The position numbers and the translations under genes are program-made. 64,000 nucleotides of DNA, taken from positions 62,001-126,000 of the forward strand of contig CAVSWD010000009.1 of the NCBI GenBank assembly GCA_963731615.1. Direction: 5' to 3'. Below, piece after piece: positions 26,733-34,618 of this stretch. This stretch comes from Gaiellasilicea sp963731615 (lineage in GTDB: Bacteria > Actinomycetota > Thermoleophilia > Gaiellales > Gaiellaceae). How positions within the stretch are numbered: the stretch's first letter is position 1; each line of letters opens with the position of its first letter. The notes beneath the pieces were generated by a model. That model was given only the letters and a program-made list of their open reading frames with translations. It ran no database searches and was not told where the DNA came from.

Positions 26733-29404
26733 GGCTTCGGCTCGGACCGCTTGATCACGACCAACGCCACGTCGTCGGTCAGCTCGCCGCCCGTCCACTC
26801 ACGGCACGCAGCCAACGCGGCTTCGGCCAGCAGCACGGGTGGCAGCCTCCGGCCTTCCGCGAGCAGTGCGTCCAGCCGCTCGACGCCGTAGAGCTCACCG
26901 CCACGACGCGCCTCAACGACACCGTCCGTGTAGGCGACGACGATCGCCCCGGGCGGGAACTCGACCGTGACCGTCTCGTACGCCTGGCCCGGCTCGATCC
27001 CGAGCGCCAGCCCCGAGGCCGGAATCCCGGTGACCGTTCCGTCGGGGAGCACGAGCCGCGGCGGCGGATGACCGCCGCCGGCGCAGGCGACCTCGCCTGC
27101 CGCGGCATCGATCACGAGCTCGACCATGGTGATGAAGCGACCGGGCGCGATCTCCGAGGAGATGACGTCGTTCGCGGCAGCGAGAAACGCGCCCGGAACC
27201 GTGTGCACGCGGGCGAGCGACCGGAAGACGAACTTCGCCATCGCCATGTCCGCAGTCGCGTCGACTCCGTGGCCCGTGACGTCGCCCAGCACGACGGCCA
27301 GGCGGCCGTCGCCGAGCGTGACGTAGTCGTAGACGTCACCGCCGACCTCTACTCGAGCGGCCGACTGGTACACGTCGCCGAGCTCGAGGCCGGGAAGCTC
27401 GGGCGCCTCGCGGGGAAGGAGGGAGTGCTGCATCGTGTCGGCGAACGCCTTTTGCTGGCCGTAGAGGCGCGCGTTGTCGATTGCGAGCGCAGCCTGGCCG
27501 GCGATCGAGAGCGCCGTCTCCACGATCTCCCCCTCGACGGGGCGGCCGGGGTGCAGCGAGACCATCGTCAGCGTTGCGAGCAGCTCGGTTGAGGTGGCGA
27601 TCGGAACGACGGCCGCGCTCGAGCCCTTGCGCAGAAACGGCGCCAGGAGCCCGAGTGCGCCACCGAGCGCCTCCGCCTGGTGGGCGTCGAGCAGCAGCGG
27701 CCGGCGTCGTTCGAGCAGCGCCACCAGCTCGCGGCGCGGCAGCGGCTGCGGACGGGCCAGCAGGGCGCGCGCGGCAGCGTCGATGCGCTCGTCGTTCACG
27801 TGCACCGCCCGAGCGATCAACTCGAGCCCGCGCTCGTCGGGCATGCGGATCACCGCCGCGTCGACACCGAGCAGGTTCACGATCGCCTTGGCAAGCACCT
27901 CGAGCGTCGTCTCGAGCGAAAGGCTCTGGGCGAAGGTGTGCGAGATCTCGTAGAGAGCGTTCAGCCGCTTCGCCGCCTCCCGCTCCGAGTCGAGTGCCTC
28001 CTCGAGGTCGCGGCCGAGCTCCTTCGCCTGCTCGTGGAGGCTGGCGTTCTGCACGGCGACGGCGAGCTGCGCCGCGAGCGCGGTGAGGAGCGCAGACTCG
28101 TTCTCGCTCAGCGGTCGCGGCTGCAGCGGATAGACCGCGAGGATTCCGATCGGCTCGTCCCCGACCACCAGTGGCAGGGCGAGCGCAGACGCAATTCCGG
28201 CCTCCCCTGCCTGCGCGCGCACGCGCATGAGCCGCTCATCGCGCCTTGCGTCGTCGACCTCGATGATCGTGCCGATCCGGCGCGTGGCGAGCGCCACCTG
28301 GACGAGCGCCTCGGCCACCGCTTCGTGCGGGCCCTCGACGTTCCGGCTCGCAGCAACGACGGTCTGGCCGTCCTCCCGCAGATAAACCGCGACACGATCG
28401 GTGCCGAGGAGGTCGGCGACGCGCTCGATCACCGTGTCGAGCGTGTGCGAGAGCGACAGGCGCGAAATCGCCTCGCCGACGACGGCCAGGAGGGCTCGGC
28501 TCCGTTCGAGCTCCAAGCCGGCCACGTGGGCACGCTCGGACGTGCGCAGGGCGTGGGCGGCCCGAACCGCAAAACGTGCCAGCCGCGGCAGCCCGACCTC
28601 TTCGGGTGAGCGGCCGGGCGGAAACCGCAGCTGCAGGACACCGAGCGGCGGCTGTCCGAGCTGGAGCGTGACGGTCTCGCCCGAGCGCCGGTCTCCCTGC
28701 ACGGCGACGGCCCGCTGCTCGTCGACGATCGCTGCCGCGGCGCGCTCGAGCGCCTCGTCCTGGTCGATCTGGCCGTGCCGGCCCTCGACCGTGAGCGCCT
28801 GCGCTCGAAGCCGCCACACGAGCGCACCGTTCGCCCCTGCTGCGACTGCAGCCAGCCGCGCGACTCGGGCCTCCGCACCGTCGATGTCGGCCACGGCGCC
28901 GAGAGCATCGCCCGCGATGTCCAGCGCTCCCAGGCTGTCGTGCCCGGCGGGGCGTCCGTCCTCGCACAGCTGCACCGCAAGCGAGACGAGATCGGCGGCG
29001 AGCGATGCCACGCGCACTCCGTCGCGCTCGAACGGCTCGCCGCGGCGCACGAGCTCGAGCGAGCCCGTCGAGCCGTCCGCCTCGAGGGGGACCGTGAGAC
29101 CGGACGCGCCGTCACCAACGCGCAGCCGGGTGACCTCAGCGGCGTCCTCGACCGAAGCCGCACGGAGGCTCTCGACCTCGGCGATGAGAGCCCCTGACGA
29201 CGCCCAGACCGCCCGAGCCGCGAGCGGACCGCCGCGCTCGGGCAGCCAGATCGCGGCAAGCTCTGCCCCGGACCCCAGCGCGGCGGCCTCAACGAGCTCG
29301 CCGAGGATCGGCTCGAGCCTGGCGCCGCCTGCGAGCGAGCGGCTCGCCCGCGACAGTCCCGCGAGCGCCTCCGCCACGCTCACACGCGTCCGAGCTTCGA
29401 CCAT
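26729..29404 (-). CDS. Multi-GAF domain SpoIIE-type serine phosphatase
   Basis: An 891-residue cytoplasmic signalling protein. There are several GAF-type sensor segments, including one near residues 30-170, one around 310-460 (LSHTLDTVIERVADLLGTDR) and one around 490-650 (LSLETTLEVLAKAIVNLLGV), then a C-terminal PP2C/SpoIIE phosphatase: EVGGDVYDYVTLGDGRLAVV, GDVTGHGVDATADMAMAKFV and IVVAYTDGVVEARRGG with its metal-binding aspartates. Family members dephosphorylate anti-sigma-factor antagonists. No anti-sigma or antagonist gene is adjacent. It heads the leftward chain to 21696. Confidence 0.9.
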   Translation of the reverse strand: MVEARTRVSVAEALAGLSRASRSLAGGARLEPILGELVEAAALGSGAELAAIWLPERGGPLAARAVWASSGALIAEVESLRAASVEDAAEVTRLRVGDGASGLTVPLEADGSTGSLELVRRGEPFERDGVRVASLAADLVSLAVQLCEDGRPAGHDSLGALDIAGDALGAVADIDGAEARVARLAAVAAGANGALVWRLRAQALTVEGRHGQIDQDEALERAAAAIVDEQRAVAVQGDRRSGETVTLQLGQPPLGVLQLRFPPGRSPEEVGLPRLARFAVRAAHALRTSERAHVAGLELERSRALLAVVGEAISRLSLSHTLDTVIERVADLLGTDRVAVYLREDGQTVVAASRNVEGPHEAVAEALVQVALATRRIGTIIEVDDARRDERLMRVRAQAGEAGIASALALPLVVGDEPIGILAVYPLQPRPLSENESALLTALAAQLAVAVQNASLHEQAKELGRDLEEALDSEREAAKRLNALYEISHTFAQSLSLETTLEVLAKAIVNLLGVDAAVIRMPDERGLELIARAVHVNDERIDAAARALLARPQPLPRRELVALLERRRPLLLDAHQAEALGGALGLLAPFLRKGSSAAVVPIATSTELLATLTMVSLHPGRPVEGEIVETALSIAGQAALAIDNARLYGQQKAFADTMQHSLLPREAPELPGLELGDVYQSAARVEVGGDVYDYVTLGDGRLAVVLGDVTGHGVDATADMAMAKFVFRSLARVHTVPGAFLAAANDVISSEIAPGRFITMVELVIDAAAGEVACAGGGHPPPRLVLPDGTVTGIPASGLALGIEPGQAYETVTVEFPPGAIVVAYTDGVVEARRGGELYGVERLDALLAEGRRLPPVLLAEAALAACREWTGGELTDDVALVVIKRSEPKP

Positions 29405-29410
29405 GAGCCG

Positions 29411-29647
29411 CTACAGCCCGAAGAGGCGCTCGACCTCGCGCCAGATCGTGAGCGTCAACAGCACGCTCACTGCGATCAGGCACACGAGCACGACCCAGAA
29501 GCGCAGTCCCGCGCGGCGGCGGGCACGCGAGCGCTCGTTGCGCACGCGGCGGCGCGCGCGCTCCTGAAGATACGCACGGTCTACGGCGACCGGATCGAAC
29601 GGGGGCGCGTCGTCGCCGGCCGGAGGGCGCGTCGCAGGCTCGGCCAT
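29411..29647 (-). CDS. Small single-pass membrane protein
   Basis: A 78-residue protein: MAEPATRPPAGDDAPPFDPV, an arginine-rich stretch (RARRRVRNERSRARRRAG) and one C-terminal hydrophobic segment (FWVVLVCLIAVSVLLTLTIW). The basic cytoplasmic side before the membrane helix predicts N-in topology. It starts at ATG 29647 and ends 6 bases before the phosphatase gene, so it is likely co-transcribed with it. Function unknown. Confidence 0.7.
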   Translation of the reverse strand: MAEPATRPPAGDDAPPFDPVAVDRAYLQERARRRVRNERSRARRRAGLRFWVVLVCLIAVSVLLTLTIWREVERLFGL

Positions 29648-29711
29648 GCCCTCAGTGTAGTCCGACACGCGACGCTGCGTCCTCGCGCCTGCGTGACTTT
29701 CAGCGCTGGAT

Positions 29712-30209
29712 GTGGCCATACTTCGCTCCGTGGAAACGCCCGAGCCCCTGATCGAAACGGTCTACGAGCCGGAGGAGGAGCCACCCGAGGCTCGTCGCGG
29801 CGGCGGCCCGTCACTCTGGGGCGCCGGCGAGCGCGCGACGTGGGTTACCGGCCTGGTGTTGGCCCTCTCCGCGCTCACGGGCTGGTACTCGGGCGACGGC
29901 CAGGGTGCAACGGTCAGCGTGATCGGCTGGCATACGGGCCTGCTCGGCAAGTTCGTGCTGGTGATCGGGATCCTGGCGATCCTCGTGGTCGCGTTGCGCC
30001 AGTGGGGCTTCGACCTTCCCGCAGCGGTGCCGGAGAGCCTGGTGGTGATCGGTCTCGGCGCCCTCGCCACGGTCTTCGTCCTCGTCCGGGCGATCTCGAT
30101 CCCCGACGAGTTCTTCTTCGCGCACCGCGGGATCGGAATCTGGATCAGCCTCGTCGCAGCTCTGGGTCTGATCGGCGCAGGGCTCCTGCAAGCATCCGAA
30201 GAGCTATAG
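29712..30209 (+). CDS. Four-helix membrane protein
   Basis: A 165-residue membrane protein with an acidic N-terminus (VETPEPLIETVYEPEEEPPE) and about four hydrophobic segments, for example WVTGLVLALSALTGWYS, GKFVLVIGILAILVVAL, PESLVVIGLGALATVFVLVR and IGIWISLVAALGLIGAGLLQ. GTG at 29712 is the assumed start; a GTG at the VETP position is also possible. The 3' end overlaps the convergent PAP2 gene by 65 bases. No family recognised. Confidence 0.65.
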   Translation: MAILRSVETPEPLIETVYEPEEEPPEARRGGGPSLWGAGERATWVTGLVLALSALTGWYSGDGQGATVSVIGWHTGLLGKFVLVIGILAILVVALRQWGFDLPAAVPESLVVIGLGALATVFVLVRAISIPDEFFFAHRGIGIWISLVAALGLIGAGLLQASEEL

Positions 30210-30684
30210 CGAGCCCAACGCCGAGGATCGCGCCGGCGAGCACGTCGAACGGGTAGTGGACGCCGACGTACACGCGTGAGAAGGCGATCAGCGCGGCGAG
30301 CGCGAACAGCGGAGTCCGCAGCCGGGGTACTGCCAGGGCGAGCACGGTTGCGCACGCGAAGGCGACCGTTGCGTGCCCGGACGGGAACGAGTGCGTCACC
30401 GGCAAGCGGACGAGCGGCTCGGGATCCGGGTCGAGCAGCGGTGGCCGGTCTCGCTCAATCCAGAGCTTGAGCGCCCCCGAGACGCTCTCGGCGATCAGGA
30501 TCGCGACCGCGACTCGCGTCCAGAGCCACGGCCGGCTCCAGGAGAAACCGGAGACCGCGACAGCGATCAGCAGCCAGATGATCCCGAACGAGGCGGCGAG
30601 AGTGAGCCCCTCGAGGACCGGGTCGAGCAGTCGAACGCGATGGTCGACGACCCAGCTCTGGATCGACTGATCGAGCCCGGTCAG
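30145..30684 (-). CDS. PAP2-family phosphatase, start unclear
   Basis: Membrane phosphatase of the PAP2/BcrC type, acting on lipid phosphates at the outer face. The three signature parts are present: KLWIERDRPP (KxxxxxxRP), THSFPSGHATVAFACA (PSGH) and SRVYVGVHYPFDVLAG (SRxxxxxHxxxD). Upstream in the same frame is LTGLDQSIQSWVVDHRVRLL, a normal N-terminus, but no ATG, GTG or TTG precedes it before a stop. The best guess is CTG at 30684; a lost start through an indel is equally possible. A hairpin overlaps this point, and the 3' end overlaps the opposite gene by 65 bases. Confidence 0.75.
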   Translation of the reverse strand: MTGLDQSIQSWVVDHRVRLLDPVLEGLTLAASFGIIWLLIAVAVSGFSWSRPWLWTRVAVAILIAESVSGALKLWIERDRPPLLDPDPEPLVRLPVTHSFPSGHATVAFACATVLALAVPRLRTPLFALAALIAFSRVYVGVHYPFDVLAGAILGVGLAIALRMLAGALRRSDPELRRG

Positions 30685-30742
30685 ATGGCTGACGCCGGGA
30701 GGTCGCCCGTCTCGGGGCGCGAGATGGCGGCGTCAGCCATCT
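30683..30742. repeat. Perfect 14-base inverted repeat after the HTH-receiver gene
   Basis: AGATGGCTGACGCC (30683-30696) and GGCGTCAGCCATCT (30729-30742) are exact reverse complements separated by 32 bases, with extra pairing possible outside (CCGGT with ACCGG). In the leftward direction the first arm overlaps the stop codon of the regulator gene and the second arm ends at the putative PAP2 start. It lacks a T-run, so it is not a classic terminator. Confidence 0.6.
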
Positions 30743-31322
30743 ATACCGGCAGTTGTTGCTTCGTCGACTCGATCAGGGAGTGCGGGTCGAAGGGCTTGCC
30801 GATGAACCCCTGAGCACCGCGGGACTTCGCCTCCACGTCGGACGGCTCGTCCGTCTTGCCCGAGAACATGATCACCGGGATCGCGCCGACTCCGGTGTGC
30901 TCCTGGATCCGGCGGAGCGCTTCCCAGCCGTCGACCTCCGGCATCATCACGTCGAGGAGGATCAGGTCGGGTGACTCCTCTCCGAGCGCTGCGAGCGCCG
31001 CTTCGGCGCTGCCTGCCTCACGGACGGCGTAGCCGTCCGCCTCCAGGTTCACGCGCACGAACTCGCGCACGCGCGCGTCGTCGTCGACGATCAAGACCAG
31101 CGGGACGGTGGTGCTCTTCGGTGCCGCTGGACCGGAGCTGTCGAGGAACTGATCGAGGTCGGCCCTGCGATAGCGCCGGTGGCCACCAGGTGTGTAGAAG
31201 GCCGAGACGCGGCCCTGGTCGGACCACTTCCGCATCGTGCTCTGCGCCACGCCCAGGTACCTCGCGGCTTGGCCGAGTGTCAGCCACTCGGCCGCTGCTC
31301 GGTTCTGGCTCCGGTCGTCCAT
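30741..31322 (-). CDS. HTH-receiver fusion regulator
   Basis: A 193-residue regulator in which the DNA-binding part comes first. Residues 10-65 are an excisionase/MerR-type helix-turn-helix (EWLTLGQAARYLGVAQSTMR, KWSDQGRVSAFYTPGGHRRY). Residues 75-190 are a complete receiver domain: VLIVDDDARVREFV, phospho-acceptor in LILLDVMMPEVDGWEAL, FSGKTDEP and IGKPFDPHSL. The usual order is receiver first. ATG at 31322. No histidine kinase is adjacent, so it is an orphan. Targets unknown; the palindromic sequence at its 3' end is not an obvious operator. Confidence 0.85.
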   Translation of the reverse strand: MDDRSQNRAAAEWLTLGQAARYLGVAQSTMRKWSDQGRVSAFYTPGGHRRYRRADLDQFLDSSGPAAPKSTTVPLVLIVDDDARVREFVRVNLEADGYAVREAGSAEAALAALGEESPDLILLDVMMPEVDGWEALRRIQEHTGVGAIPVIMFSGKTDEPSDVEAKSRGAQGFIGKPFDPHSLIESTKQQLPV

Positions 31323-31367
31323 CGCGTCGATGAACCTTCCCGAACCTGCAGCTTCCTCAAACGCGTG

Positions 31368-31595
31368 CTAGCCGGTCGTGACCGTGACGGTGACCGTCCG
31401 GGCCGCCGGCGGCAGCGGTTGCGGCTGCAGGGTTCTGAGACTCGTTTGGGTGCCGCCCGGGGAGGGGCCGTCCTCGAGCGCGCGTCCGATCGAGATGCCG
31501 ACCAAGAGCACCACGAGCAGGCCTAGCGCCGCCAGCAGGGGGTGCCAGAGCGGTCTTCGCCGGGGCGGCCGCGGACGTCGCTCCGGCGTGCTCAC
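31368..31595 (-). CDS. Small membrane-anchored protein
   Basis: A 75-residue protein: basic Pro/Arg-rich start (VSTPERRPRPPRRRPLWHPL), one membrane segment (LLAALGLLVVLLVGISIGRA) and a Pro/Thr-rich tail ending RTVTVTVTTG. The GTG at 31595 overlaps the stop of the upstream 106-residue gene (GTGA), which is the main support. Function unknown. Confidence 0.6.
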   Translation of the reverse strand: MSTPERRPRPPRRRPLWHPLLAALGLLVVLLVGISIGRALEDGPSPGGTQTSLRTLQPQPLPPAARTVTVTVTTG

Positions 31596-31912
31596 GGCAG
31601 ATAGTCCTGCGCGCCGCGCGAGTACTGGTGGAACGCAGCCGCCTCGACGAGCGAGAGCGTCCGCGGCCAGCCAGGCGCCGGCGCCTGCTCCGCGACCACG
31701 GCCCTGCTCCATTCCTCGGCTCTGCCGTACGCGTCGGCGAGCTCGCGCAGCGTGAAGACGCCGCCCACGCGGCGGCGCAGCTCCGCGCTGACGGCGTCGA
31801 CCTGCTCGAGCAGCCGCTCGCGTTCGCGCGCGTCGCTCGCAAGCTCGAGCAGGCGATGCTGGCCTTCCGCCCACTCGCGCCGCGCGCTCTCGACCTCCGC
31901 CTCGGTGATCAC
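31592..31912 (-). CDS. Helical hypothetical protein
   Basis: A 106-residue soluble protein, strongly helical: EAEVESARREWAEGQHRLLE, then LLEQVDAVSAELRRRVGGVF and a conserved-looking LRELADAYGRAEEWSRAVV. The end (AAAFHQYSRGAQDYLP) is aromatic. It starts at GTG 31912, 9 bases after the DUF501 gene, and overlaps the membrane protein gene downstream, so these three form a unit. I do not recognise the family. Confidence 0.65.
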   Translation of the reverse strand: MITEAEVESARREWAEGQHRLLELASDARERERLLEQVDAVSAELRRRVGGVFTLRELADAYGRAEEWSRAVVAEQAPAPGWPRTLSLVEAAAFHQYSRGAQDYLP

Positions 31913-31921
31913 GGCCTGATC

Positions 31922-32419
31922 CTAGAGTTGTTCCGTGCAGCAACGATCGGGCCAGAGCGGCTCGACTTCGGCCACGACACGCTCGCCGATCAGGTAGCCC
32001 GGATTGGCGAGCGCGTAGGCGGCGTGGGCGTGCAGGCACTTCAGCCGGCGCAGGTTGGCGCTGCCGCCGATCCCGAGTTCGAGCGATGATCCGCCGTCGC
32101 TGCCGCTGTGCCCACCTGCGAGCTCGCGCCGGATCGTGCGCTGCTCGGCACTCGCGCGCTCCAGATCGGCTGCAAGCTCCGGATCGCGCTCGACCTCGGC
32201 GCTCCAGCGTTCGACGCCGCCGGCCGCCTCGAGCCGCGCGACGGCGGCGACGAGGTGCGGGCAAGTCAAGTAGTACGTGGTCGGGAAGGGCGCTCCGGCA
32301 TCGTCGTAGGGCGCCTGCTCGGTCACGGCGGGGCGGCCCCAGGGGCAGCGCGAGACGACGCGGCGAAACGCGCGCGGCGGGCGGCCAAGCTGGCGCTCCA
32401 CGAGCGCTCGATCGTCCAT
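31922..32419 (-). CDS. DUF501 family protein
   Basis: A 165-residue protein matching DUF501: VERQLGRPPRAFRRVVSRCP with WGRPAV, PFPTTYYLTCPHLVAAVARL, and the C-terminal LKCLHAHAAYALANPGYLIG with an ending CCTEQL. Conserved cysteines and histidines (CPHL, CLHAH) suggest a metal or redox site, but no function is established to my knowledge. In actinobacteria this gene usually follows eno and a divIC-type gene; here a rightward gene separates them. Confidence 0.85.
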   Translation of the reverse strand: MDDRALVERQLGRPPRAFRRVVSRCPWGRPAVTEQAPYDDAGAPFPTTYYLTCPHLVAAVARLEAAGGVERWSAEVERDPELAADLERASAEQRTIRRELAGGHSGSDGGSSLELGIGGSANLRRLKCLHAHAAYALANPGYLIGERVVAEVEPLWPDRCCTEQL

Positions 32420-32487
32420 CGCCCGCCAGCGTAGCTCCGGACGTCTAGAACTCCTCCAGCTCGGCCTTCGCTCGTTAGGCTGAGCGC

Positions 32488-34197
32488 ATGGCGGTCTTGC
32501 CCGTTCTGCTCGCCGTCGATGAGGATTCGGACGCTCTCGGCGCCGTCGCGGCTCAACTCGTCCAGCGGTACGGCCGTGACTATGGCGTCGAGTGCTTCAC
32601 CGATCCCGAGGAGGCATTGCAGACGCTGACGGAGCTCGCAGGCGTCCACGAGGTCGCGCTCGTGCTTGCGGGGACGTCGGTCTTGCTGACGAGGGGTGAC
32701 GACCTCCTCGAGCAGGTGCGGCTGCTCCATCCGCACGCCAAGCGGGCCATCCTGGTTTCGGCGGACGTCTGGGCGGATCAGCCGACCAGGGACGCAATCG
32801 GCGGGTTTATTGCCCTCGGACGCATCGACTACTACGTGCCCAGTCCGTCGGGCTCGCCGGACGAGGTCTTCCATCAAGCCGTCTCCAGCTTCCTGCTCGA
32901 GTGGGCGAGAGATCGACGCATCGTCCCGCAGACGGTCCACGTCGTCGGCGAGACGTGGTCGGGGAGGGCATACGAGCTGAGGGAGACGCTCGAGCGGTGC
33001 GCCACCCCCCACGCCTTTTGCCTGTTGGACTCGGATCAGGGACGCGAGCTCCGCGCCAAAGCCGGCCCCGACGCCAAGCTCCCCTTCATGGTGCTGCCGG
33101 ACGGCCGAGTCCTGAGCGATCCCTCCAACGCCGAAATCGCGGACGTCGCGGGAGCACCGGCGGGGTTCGAGGGACGCGTCTTCGACGTCGTCATCGTGGG
33201 CTCGGGGCCGGCGGGACTGTCGGCGGCCGTCTACAGCGCTTCCGAGGGGCTGAGCGTCCTCGTGGTCGACGAGGGCGGCATCGGCGGGCAGGTCAGGTCG
33301 AGCTCGCTGATTCGCAACTACCTCGGCTTCGCCAAGGGCGTCAGCGGCAGCCAGCTTGCCGAGCAGGCCTATGAGCAGGCGGTGCTCTTCGGAGCGAGCT
33401 TCGTGTTCATGCACCGTGTGACGGCCCTCGCTCGCGCCGGAGACCTGTTCAGCCTGTCGCTTGCGGACGGGAGGCATGTCAGCGCGGAGGCGGTCATCCT
33501 CGCGACAGGCGCCAGCTACCGCCGGTTGGAGGTTCCCGCGCTCGAGGCCTTGCACGGCGCCGGGGTCTTCTACGGCGGGCCGGTCTCGGAAGCACCGGCG
33601 CTGAGCGGAAAGGAGGCGTACATCGCCGGCGGCGGGAACGCCGCGGGCCAGGCGGCGCTGCATCTCGCACGGTACGCGCGGCGCGTCACCCTCGTGGTGC
33701 GCGCGCAGGCCCTCGAGGCCGGGATGTCGCACTACCTCGTGCGGGGAGTCGAAGCGGCGCCGAACGTTGACGTGCGAACGGGCACCGCGGTCGTCGGCGG
33801 GGGCGGCGAGGGCCGCCTCCAACAGTTGGTGCTCAGGGACACTGCGACCGGCGAGGAGGAGACCGTCGCAACCGACGCCCTCTTCGTGATGATCGGCGCG
33901 CGGCCACACAGCGATTGGCTTCCCCCCGACGTCGCACGAGACGCGCATGGGTTCCTCCTCACGGGAGCGGAGATTCCGGAGGGCTACTGGCCGTTGGAGC
34001 GCCGGCCGCTCTCGTTGGAGACCAGCATGCCGGGCGTGCTGGCGGCAGGAGACGTGCGACACGCCTCAGTCAAACGCGTGGCCTCCGCAGTCGGCGAGGG
34101 CGCGATCGCCGTGCAGCGCCTCCACAGCCTGTTCGCCGACGAGCGGCTGTACCCCGGGCAGCGGCCCGCCGTGGAAGCCTCGGCCGCGAGGTCCTGA
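32488..34197 (+). CDS. Receiver-like / thioredoxin-like / thioredoxin reductase-like fusion
   Basis: A 569-residue soluble protein in three parts. Residues 1-145 resemble a response-regulator receiver (VLLAVDEDSDALGAVAAQLV) but the phospho-acceptor aspartate position reads ALVLAGTSV. Residues 150-225 look like a glutaredoxin/thioredoxin fold (HVVGETWSGRAYELRETLER, KLPFMVLPDGRVL) without a CxxC. Residues 235-560 are a thioredoxin-reductase-type flavoprotein: VVIVGSGPAGLSAAVYSASE, AYIAGGGNAAGQAALHLARY and PGVLAAGDVRHASVKRVASA; the redox CxxC is replaced by YGGPVSEAP. So it should bind FAD and NAD(P)H but not reduce disulfides in the standard way. It is rightward within a leftward housekeeping run. 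Confidence 0.88.
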   Translation: MAVLPVLLAVDEDSDALGAVAAQLVQRYGRDYGVECFTDPEEALQTLTELAGVHEVALVLAGTSVLLTRGDDLLEQVRLLHPHAKRAILVSADVWADQPTRDAIGGFIALGRIDYYVPSPSGSPDEVFHQAVSSFLLEWARDRRIVPQTVHVVGETWSGRAYELRETLERCATPHAFCLLDSDQGRELRAKAGPDAKLPFMVLPDGRVLSDPSNAEIADVAGAPAGFEGRVFDVVIVGSGPAGLSAAVYSASEGLSVLVVDEGGIGGQVRSSSLIRNYLGFAKGVSGSQLAEQAYEQAVLFGASFVFMHRVTALARAGDLFSLSLADGRHVSAEAVILATGASYRRLEVPALEALHGAGVFYGGPVSEAPALSGKEAYIAGGGNAAGQAALHLARYARRVTLVVRAQALEAGMSHYLVRGVEAAPNVDVRTGTAVVGGGGEGRLQQLVLRDTATGEEETVATDALFVMIGARPHSDWLPPDVARDAHGFLLTGAEIPEGYWPLERRPLSLETSMPGVLAAGDVRHASVKRVASAVGEGAIAVQRLHSLFADERLYPGQRPAVEASAARS

Positions 34198-34234
34198 GGC
34201 TAGGCGAGAAGCCGGGCGGCCTTGGCAACCCTGC

Positions 34235-34582
34235 TCATCCCGCCTTGTCACCTCGCCGCGCAGCCTGCGCGCGGCGCCAGTCGTTGATTCCCCTGACGAT
34301 GTAGAGCCGTTCGCCCGGGCGGACGAGCCGCATCCTCCGTGCCTCACGCGCCAGCGCTGCGACTGTTGCCGAGTCCGCCAGCCTCGCCTCGAGCCGGGTC
34401 TTCTCCTCCCGCAGGACGCGAACCTCGGCGCTGCGCTCGTTCAGCGACGCACGCGTCTGGACGTAGCTCGAGAGCGGCCGGTAGTAGAGAAAGGCGACGA
34501 TGACGGCGGCGCCGACCAGCGACCAGCGCAGCAGCAGCGTCGTCCGCCGCGCGCGAGCCTTTCGCTTCGATCGCTTCGCCAC
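34235..34582 (-). CDS. Septum formation initiator (DivIC/FtsB-like)
   Basis: Division protein of 115 residues: a basic N-terminus (MAKRSKRKARARRTTLLLR), one membrane segment (WSLVGAAVIVAFLYYRPL), a coiled coil (TRASLNERSAEVRVLREEKT, RLEARLADSATVAALA) and the family signature ARRMRLVRPGERLYIV. DivIC/FtsB partners FtsL and FtsQ in the divisome. It follows pyk by 36 bases, and its own 3' end faces the convergent fusion gene. Confidence 0.88.
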   Translation of the reverse strand: MAKRSKRKARARRTTLLLRWSLVGAAVIVAFLYYRPLSSYVQTRASLNERSAEVRVLREEKTRLEARLADSATVAALAREARRMRLVRPGERLYIVRGINDWRRAQAARRGDKAG

Positions 34583-34618
34583 GGCATCCGATTCCTCAGC
34601 GGCCGGCGGCTTCCTTCG

